From UBA4427 sp046351135 (GTDB lineage Bacteria; Myxococcota_A; UBA9160; UBA4427): 64,000 nucleotides of DNA. The stretch is taken from contig JAXLZA010000003.1 of NCBI GenBank assembly GCA_046351135.1, forward strand, positions 62,001 through 126,000, written 5' to 3'. Below the pieces are notes generated by a model, which saw only the letters and a list, made by a program, of their open reading frames with translations, was not told where the DNA came from and searched no databases. Positions 60,027-64,000 of this stretch are shown piece after piece (within the stretch, counting starts at the first letter, position 1; each line of letters begins with the position of its first letter). The position numbers were made by a program, and so were the translations under genes.

Positions 60027-60932
60027 ATGGAGAACCCGTCCCCGCCGACCGGCCGGCTCTCGTCCAGCGGCGTCCTGCTCGCCGTCGGCTGCTACGTCAT
60101 CTGGGGCATCGTGCCCGCCTACTGGAAGGCGATCGACACCGTCGCCGCCCACGAGGTCCTGATCGCGCGGATCCTCTGGACGCTCGTCTGGATGGCCGTC
60201 GTCGTGGTCGCGGGCGGGCGCACCGGGGAGCTGCGCGCGACGGAGCGCGGGAGCCTGCGCTGGACCTTCCTCGCGGCGTCGCTGCTCGCCCTCAACTGGG
60301 GCGTCTTCATCTACGCGGTGCAGATCGATCAGGTCCTGGCGACGAGCCTCGGCTACTACATCAATCCACTGATGAGCGTGCTGCTCGGCATGCTCTTCCT
60401 CGGCGAGCGGCTCTCGCGGCTGCAGGCGCTCTCGGTCGCGATCGCGACGGGGGGAGTCGTCGCGATGACGATCGAGGCGGGCGAGCTGCCCTGGATCGCG
60501 CTGGTGCTCGCGACGAGCTTCGCCCTCTACGGATTGATCCACAAGCTGAAGCCGCAGCCGCCGCTCGGTGGGCTCGTGCGCGAGATGATGGTCCTCTCGC
60601 CCTTCGCGCTGCTCGCGCTCGGCGTCCTGCTCGCGCGCGGCGACGCGGCGCTGGCCTCCGCTTCGCTCGGGACGCACGGGCTCGTCGCGCTCGCGGGGCC
60701 GGTGACGGCGATCCCGCTGCTGCTGTTCCACGCGTCGACGCGCCGGCTTCCGCTCGTCGTCGTCGGCATGTTCCAGTACATCGCCCCGACGCTGACCTTC
60801 CTGCTCGCGACGCTCGCGTACCACGAGCCCTTCACGCGCGACGCCGCGATCGGATTCGCGCTCGTCTGGCTCGGTCTCGGCCTCTTCCTGGTCGACGCAC
60901 TGCGCCGCCTGCGCGCGCTCTCCCCGCGATAG
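60027..60932 (+). CDS. rarD: EamA family transporter RarD
   Basis: The 301-residue membrane protein has about ten helices in two EamA repeats. It has VLLAVGCYVIWGIVPAYWKAI, the RarD-typical HEVLIARILWTLVW, LNWGVFIYAVQIDQVLATSLGYYINPL and LPLVVVGMFQYIAPTLTFLLA. RarD is the DMT-superfamily member often described as a chloramphenicol-sensitivity protein; physiological substrate is unknown. It begins 2 bp after the CoA transferase stop and is likely cotranscribed. Confidence 0.9.
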   Translation: MENPSPPTGRLSSSGVLLAVGCYVIWGIVPAYWKAIDTVAAHEVLIARILWTLVWMAVVVVAGGRTGELRATERGSLRWTFLAASLLALNWGVFIYAVQIDQVLATSLGYYINPLMSVLLGMLFLGERLSRLQALSVAIATGGVVAMTIEAGELPWIALVLATSFALYGLIHKLKPQPPLGGLVREMMVLSPFALLALGVLLARGDAALASASLGTHGLVALAGPVTAIPLLLFHASTRRLPLVVVGMFQYIAPTLTFLLATLAYHEPFTRDAAIGFALVWLGLGLFLVDALRRLRALSPR

Positions 60933-61203
60933 GCAACTCCGCACGCCGACCCGCGCCGCGATTCGGCATTCGCCGCGCGCGGCGCGCGCAAGTTGCGAGC
61001 AGACGCGCGGACGGGACGATGCGATTCGTGCGCCGAACGCGTTTCCCGACGCTATTCGGCGCGATCCGCCGTTGACAGCGCCGGACGCGGGTGGGAAGAT
61101 CGACCCGTTCGACGAGCTCCCGCTTCGGAGATTTCGCCGCTCGAACCTGTGCTCGGAACTGGGCTCGCCCCCGGAGCTCTCAACCGGAAAGAGCGGAGAA
61201 GAC

Positions 61204-61452
61204 ATGACCCCCGAAGAGATCGCCGTCGAATTTGCCGAGATCTTCGACGAGCTCCCGACCGAGCGCGTCAACGAGATGCTCGCGAAGAACGTCCCCTTCG
61301 AGACGATCGAGTTCTTCGCCCGTTACGCCGAGGCCTTCGCCGACGGCGCCGGCATCGTGGGCGATGCCCGCGGACGCCTCCCGAACCTGCTGCTCTTCGG
61401 CTATCTCATCCGCGTCCTCGAAGAGCGCCTCGTGACCGAGCCGCTCGCCTGA
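61204..61452 (+). CDS. Small acidic protein of unknown function
   Basis: An 82-residue, strongly acidic, predicted helical protein (MTPEEIAVEFAEIFDELP, then ERVNEMLAKNVPFETIEFFARYAEAF). GGAG lies 7 bases before the ATG and codon bias agrees with coding. There is no signal or membrane helix. It sits 271 bp after rarD and 97 bp before ridA on the same strand. I do not recognise a family. Confidence 0.55.
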   Translation: MTPEEIAVEFAEIFDELPTERVNEMLAKNVPFETIEFFARYAEAFADGAGIVGDARGRLPNLLLFGYLIRVLEERLVTEPLA

Positions 61453-61549
61453 GGACGGCGGAAGGCCTGCCCGGCGAGGCTCTCCGAGCGGGACCCTCGA
61501 CGTGAGGCCATTCCGCGGAGCGACCCCGGGCCCGGACGAGGATCCGACG

Positions 61550-61936
61550 ATGCAACGAGAAGAGATCCGGACGACGGGCGCCCCGGCCCCGGTCGGCCCC
61601 TATTCCCAGGCCATCCGCGCGGGCGGCTGGCTCTTCGCCTCGGGCCAGATCCCGCTCGATCCGGCCTCGGGCAAGATCGTGCCCGGCGAGATCGAGGACG
61701 AGGCCCGCCAGGTCCTCGCGAACCTGCGCGCCGTGCTCGAGGCGGGCGGGAGCAGCCTCGATCGCGTCGTGAAGGCGACGGTCTACCTGACGGATCTGAC
61801 GATGTTCCCGCGCGTGAACGCGGTCTACGCCGAGGCCTTCTCGACGAAGCCCGCCCCGGCGCGCGTCACGGTGGGCGTCGCCTCGTTGCCCTTCGGCTCC
61901 CGAGTCGAGATCGACGCAATCGCGCTCTGCGACTGA
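61550..61936 (+). CDS. ridA: RidA family 2-iminopropanoate/enamine deaminase
   Basis: The 128-residue protein has APAPVGPYSQAIRAGGWLFASGQ and IPLDPASGKIV, then VVKATVYLTDLTMFPRVNAVYAEAF, PARVTVGVASLPFGSRVEIDAIA. These are RidA hallmarks, including Arg of the PAR(V/T)xV motif and the terminal VEID. It deaminates reactive enamines/imines from PLP enzymes. GAGG is 8 bases before the ATG. Convergent with the CPBP gene. Confidence 0.93.
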   Translation: MQREEIRTTGAPAPVGPYSQAIRAGGWLFASGQIPLDPASGKIVPGEIEDEARQVLANLRAVLEAGGSSLDRVVKATVYLTDLTMFPRVNAVYAEAFSTKPAPARVTVGVASLPFGSRVEIDAIALCD

Positions 61937-61950
61937 GCCCGGCGGCGGGC
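61937..61950. terminator. Short hairpin between ridA and the CPBP gene
   Basis: GCCCG-GCGG-CGGGC forms a 5-bp stem with a 4-nt loop directly after the ridA stop, in the 21-bp gap between convergent genes. No T-run; weak candidate. Confidence 0.25.
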
Positions 61951-61957
61951 CGGCGGC

Positions 61958-62590
61958 TCAGCGCTCCGCCTGGCGCGCCGCGAGACGCGGCAGGTTGATG
62001 CCGTTCACGACGACGTGGGCCGCAATCGGCGCGGCGAGCTGCCCCGTCCATTCGTAGAGCCCCCCGAGCGCGAATCCCATCGCCGCCGCGAAGACGCTCC
62101 AGAGCACGAGCTCCCGGCGCGGCAGGAAGTGGGCCGCGCCGAAGAGCACGCTCGCACCGATCAGCCCGATCTTCGCCTGCAGGGCCCCGCGGAAGAACAT
62201 CTCCTCCGCGAGCCCGCTCGCGCAGGCGAGCAGGCAGGCATCGCCCCAGCCGAGGGGGCCGATGCTCTCGGCGAGCAGATCCGAGAGGGCACGTCCAAGG
62301 TCGGTGAAGCGCGTCAGCAGCTCCGAGAGCGCGAGCGCCAGCAGGCCGGCCCCGACCCCGACCCCGATCGCCGGCGCGAGCGGCCAGGCCCGGGCCGCCG
62401 CCTCGAGCGAGGGATGGAGGATCGAGTCGCCCGGAGTCGACATCCGCCAGAGCAGGGCCGCCACGCCCATCGCCCCGTAGAAGAGCAGCCCCATCCGCAC
62501 GATCGAGCCGGGCGGCCGCGGCGGGCCGCCGTCCCGTTCCCGAGCGGAGTCGCGATCGCCTTCCTGATCCGGGTCGTCGTCGCCGATCAC
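61958..62590 (-). CDS. CPBP family intramembrane glutamic endopeptidase
   Basis: The 210-residue membrane protein has the CPBP (Abi/Rce1-like) motifs: EEMFFRGAL (EExxxR), FGAAHF (FxxxH) and HVVVNG (HxxxN/B) in successive helices. Such proteases may process prenylated or signal peptides. A GTG at 62590 is used; an ATG at 62494 would start directly at the first helix. The upstream 30 residues from the GTG are acidic and low-complexity, so the shorter form is possible. Convergent with ridA, divergent from greA. Confidence 0.82.
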   Translation of the reverse strand: MIGDDDPDQEGDRDSARERDGGPPRPPGSIVRMGLLFYGAMGVAALLWRMSTPGDSILHPSLEAAARAWPLAPAIGVGVGAGLLALALSELLTRFTDLGRALSDLLAESIGPLGWGDACLLACASGLAEEMFFRGALQAKIGLIGASVLFGAAHFLPRRELVLWSVFAAAMGFALGGLYEWTGQLAAPIAAHVVVNGINLPRLAARQAER

Positions 62591-62904
62591 ACCCTGCCTC
62601 GCTATCCCCAGAGGGCGATTGCTTGCCCTGTTCGCGGGTGCTGGGTAGCTTATTTCGCGAGCGGATCGCGAGCGGCGGCCGCTAGGCGCCCCCGAACCCG
62701 CGCGGACTCCGGTGGAACCCCGACCGGACCGCGGACGATGCCAGACCCGAAGCCCGACCGAGCCGCCGGGCGAGCCCCCGGGCCCGACGCGAAGACGGCC
62801 CCGAGCGCCGCCCGATCGACCGGCCCACGACGACCCACCCACCCTCGCCCAGGGCGATCCCACGAACGCTCCCGCCAGCCAGGCCCCGATCCGGAAGGAA
62901 GACC
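62591..62904. promoter_or_regulatory. Divergent intergenic region with probable greA promoter
   Basis: TTGCCC (62623-62628) and TAGCTT (62646-62651) are spaced by 17 bp and point toward greA, giving a long leader of about 245 nt. The leader is GC-rich with CCGGACY-like degenerate repeats and no recognised gene or riboswitch. AAGGA precedes the greA ATG. Confidence 0.4.
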
Positions 62905-63387
62905 ATGTCCCAGCGCGTGCCGATGACCCAGCGCGGCTATGAAGCCCTGAAGGCCGAGCTCCAGCGACTCAAGAGCGTGGACCGCCCCGCCAACGTGAAG
63001 GAAATCGAGACGGCGATCGCCCACGGCGACCTCTCCGAGAACGCCGAGTACCACGCCGCCAAGGAGAAGCAGGGCCACATCGCCGCCCGCATCGCCCAGC
63101 TCGACGACAAGATCGCCCGGGCCCAGGTCATCGAGACCAACGGCCAGACCCCCGACAAGGTCCGCTTCGGGGCCACCGTCGTCCTGCGCGACGCCGAGAC
63201 CGACGACGAGGTCCGCTACACGATCGTCGGCGAGGACGAGGCCGACGCCAAGCAGGGCCGCATCTCGATCACCTCCCCCGTCGCCCAGGCCCTGATGAAC
63301 AAGACGGTCGGGGACGAGGTCAGCGTGAAGGTGCCCAAGGGCCGGCGCGAGCTCGAGGTCGTCCGGATCTCGTTCGGGGACGCCTGA
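62905..63387 (+). CDS. greA: Transcription elongation factor GreA
   Basis: The 160-residue protein has the N-terminal coiled-coil (MTQRGYEALKAELQRLKSVDRP), the tip acidic motif GDLSENAEYHAAKEKQ with D and E residues that reach the RNA polymerase active site, and the C-terminal FKBP-like domain (FGATVVLRDAETDDEVRYTIVGEDEAD, ISITSPVAQALMNKTVGDEVSV). It stimulates cleavage of backtracked transcripts. Start ATG with AAGGA. The tRNA-Asn gene follows 80 bp downstream with its own promoter. Confidence 0.96.
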   Translation: MSQRVPMTQRGYEALKAELQRLKSVDRPANVKEIETAIAHGDLSENAEYHAAKEKQGHIAARIAQLDDKIARAQVIETNGQTPDKVRFGATVVLRDAETDDEVRYTIVGEDEADAKQGRISITSPVAQALMNKTVGDEVSVKVPKGRRELEVVRISFGDA

Positions 63388-63418
63388 AAGTCGCCCCCGA
63401 ACTGCATCTCCGCGAGCG

Positions 63419-63446
63419 TTGCGGACGGATCGTGAACCCCTAAACT
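63419..63446 (+). promoter_or_regulatory. Promoter of tRNA-Asn
   Basis: TTGCGG (63419-63424), 16-bp spacer, TAAACT (63441-63446), followed by a GC-rich discriminator (CCGCCCGCCC) as at stringently controlled stable-RNA promoters. Predicted start near 63453, about 15 nt before the mature tRNA. Confidence 0.55.
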
Positions 63447-63467
63447 CCGCCCGCCCAGAGCATCCGT

Positions 63468-63543
63468 TCCCCGGTAGCTCAGCTGGTAGAGCAGGCGGCT
63501 GTTAACCGCCTTGTCGCAGGTTCGAGTCCTGCCCGGGGAGCCA
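63468..63543 (+). tRNA. tRNA-Asn (anticodon GTT)
   Basis: A complete 76-nt cloverleaf. The acceptor TCCCCGG (63468-63474) pairs with CCGGGGA (63533-63539), discriminator G and encoded CCA at 63541-63543. The D-arm is GCTC...GAGC. The anticodon stem is GGCGG/CCGCC with loop CTGTTAA and anticodon GTT at 63501-63503. The T-arm is GCAGG-TTCGAGT-CCTGC. The neighbouring serine recombinase frame on the other strand ends within the anticodon loop (63502-63504), so its last codons overlap the tRNA 3' half. Confidence 0.97.
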
Positions 63544-64000
63544 TTTTTCAAATTTGGGCACGAAGACCCCGTTCGGGACCTCTTCGTCCTCTGCTGCCGC
63601 GATCGTTTCTGCAAGCAAATCAAAGGGTTGCCGGAAGGCGGGCGTCAGCTGACCGTCGTCCCACTGGCAGTTCGATAGTACGAAGTCGAGCAGCCGGCGC
63701 TTTTCCCGCGGCTCCTGCTTAGCGAAGAGCCTCTGGGCGTCCTTCGCAAGCTCCAGAAGGGCCACACCCTCATCCAGATAGGTTCGATCGGCGTTCTGGT
63801 GCCGTTCGATGTCCCCTTGGCAGCGGCGCTGCTCCTCTCGCCACTGGTTCGACATTCGCTCGTAGAATGCAGCGTCGACGATCCCGTCGAGCTTGTCGAC
63901 GTACATGGCGTGGATGCGGTCTTCGAGGCGCCTGGACTCGGCCTCGAGCCTCTTGATCGCTTCCTGGTGGTCCCTGTGCTCCTGCTCGTGACTTGACTTC
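63502..64000 (-). CDS. Large serine recombinase, C-terminal part (partial, runs off right edge)
   Basis: An open minus-strand frame enters at the right edge (first full codon at 63999) and ends at a TAA in 63502-63504. The 165 residues include a coiled-coil (HRDHQEAIKRLEAESRRLED), LDGIVDAAFYERMSNQWREE, HQNADRTYLDEGVALLELA, LFAKQEPREKRRLLDFVLSNC and AFRQPFDLLAE. That is the C-terminal region of large serine recombinases of integrative elements. The catalytic Ser domain lies outside the window. The final residues (LPGQDSNLRQGG) are read from the antisense of the tRNA-Asn 3' half. This marks the left end of an inserted element. Confidence 0.87.
   Translation of the reverse strand, partial: KSSHEQEHRDHQEAIKRLEAESRRLEDRIHAMYVDKLDGIVDAAFYERMSNQWREEQRRCQGDIERHQNADRTYLDEGVALLELAKDAQRLFAKQEPREKRRLLDFVLSNCQWDDGQLTPAFRQPFDLLAETIAAAEDEEVPNGVFVPKFEKWLPGQDSNLRQGG
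63504..63543. other. Candidate attachment site (3' half of tRNA-Asn)
   Basis: The recombinase frame reads directly through the tRNA-Asn 3' half (63504-63543), which keeps an intact T-arm, acceptor strand and CCA. This is how elements integrated at a tRNA 3' end look from the integrase side. A matching direct repeat would be expected at the far end of the element, outside the window, so the core cannot be defined here. Confidence 0.4.

Noticed and set aside
63216..63623. Minus-strand frame giving GRTRTCDKAVNSRLLYQLSY-type sequence
   Set aside because: That peptide is the well-known antisense translation of a tRNA gene; it also overlaps greA antisense. Not a protein.
1..64000. CRISPR arrays, rRNA genes, insertion sequences and riboswitches
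   Set aside because: No regularly spaced repeats, rRNA signatures, transposase genes or recognised aptamers were found on either strand.

Overview
The window is a very GC-rich bacterial chromosome segment, densely packed on both strands, with many ATGA, TAATG or GTGA gene overlaps. The gene mix suggests a Gram-negative, environmental, probably aerobic heterotroph: outer-membrane porin and TonB receptor, lipoproteins, PEP-CTERM and IPTL-CTERM sorted proteins, RegB/RegA redox control, LLM flavin oxidoreductase, Rieske oxygenase, CaiB-type CoA transferase, several SnoaL-like proteins, two sterol-desaturase-family proteins and a pyrophosphate-type phosphofructokinase. This resembles Myxococcota/'deltaproteobacterial' or Binatota-like genomes. 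That assignment is inference only; no rRNA or other marker gene is present.

Layout. 1-4163 (-): P-loop protein, alpha/beta hydrolase, OprO/P-type porin, then the start of an ABC exporter that runs off the left edge. 4483-5841 (+): class-C beta-lactamase-like lipoprotein. 5875-8547 (-): sterol-desaturase-family protein, class II glutamine amidotransferase, Rieske oxygenase. 8699-9724 (-): MreB-like actin. 9922-14674 (-): TlpA thioredoxin, DUF4266 lipoprotein, DUF3570 beta-barrel fusion and ApbE flavin transferase, divergent from regB-regA (14831-16790, +). 17549-22887 (+): DUF6134, methyltransferase, flavoprotein, DUF1365, CFA synthase: a fatty-acid modification operon. 22884-28651: SDR, GST, epoxide-hydrolase-like protein, patatin, Baeyer-Villiger-type monooxygenase. 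28709-29890: Fic protein behind a clear promoter and palindrome. 29921-32896 (-): LLM oxidoreductase, SnoaL-like protein, second sterol-desaturase-family protein. 33069-37643 (-): S9 peptidase and amidohydrolase lipoproteins. 38011-39240 (+): phosphofructokinase. 39337-41168 (-): MaoC hydratase and MFS transporter. 41493-42863 (+): a Cys-rich protein I do not recognise.

42891-50779 is a haem-iron uptake locus built around a perfect Fur-box palindrome (47385-47401). Leftward it encodes the TonB-dependent receptor, a PEP-CTERM/DNRLRE-like protein, HemP and TonB. Rightward it encodes a small haem-locus protein and the HmuTUV-type ABC importer. 50894-57137 carries an unknown protein, a PEP-CTERM protein, MobA-like and split XdhC maturation factors, an alpha/beta hydrolase, purK and purE. 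57138-62590 holds a SnoaL-like protein, a tandem CaiB fusion, RarD, a small acidic protein, RidA and a CPBP protease. greA and tRNA-Asn(GTT) follow. The right edge is the 3' part of a large serine recombinase whose reading frame ends inside the tRNA gene, marking the boundary of an integrated element that continues outside the window.

The most interesting system is the TlpA-DUF4266-DUF3570-ApbE operon. The DUF3570 protein carries two copies of a D-x-x-S-G-A-T motif, the pattern ApbE uses for covalent FMN attachment. It is also fused to a second, His/Met-rich barrel domain and sits next to a redox-sensing RegB/RegA pair. I infer a flavinylated, possibly metal-linked, outer-membrane redox system.
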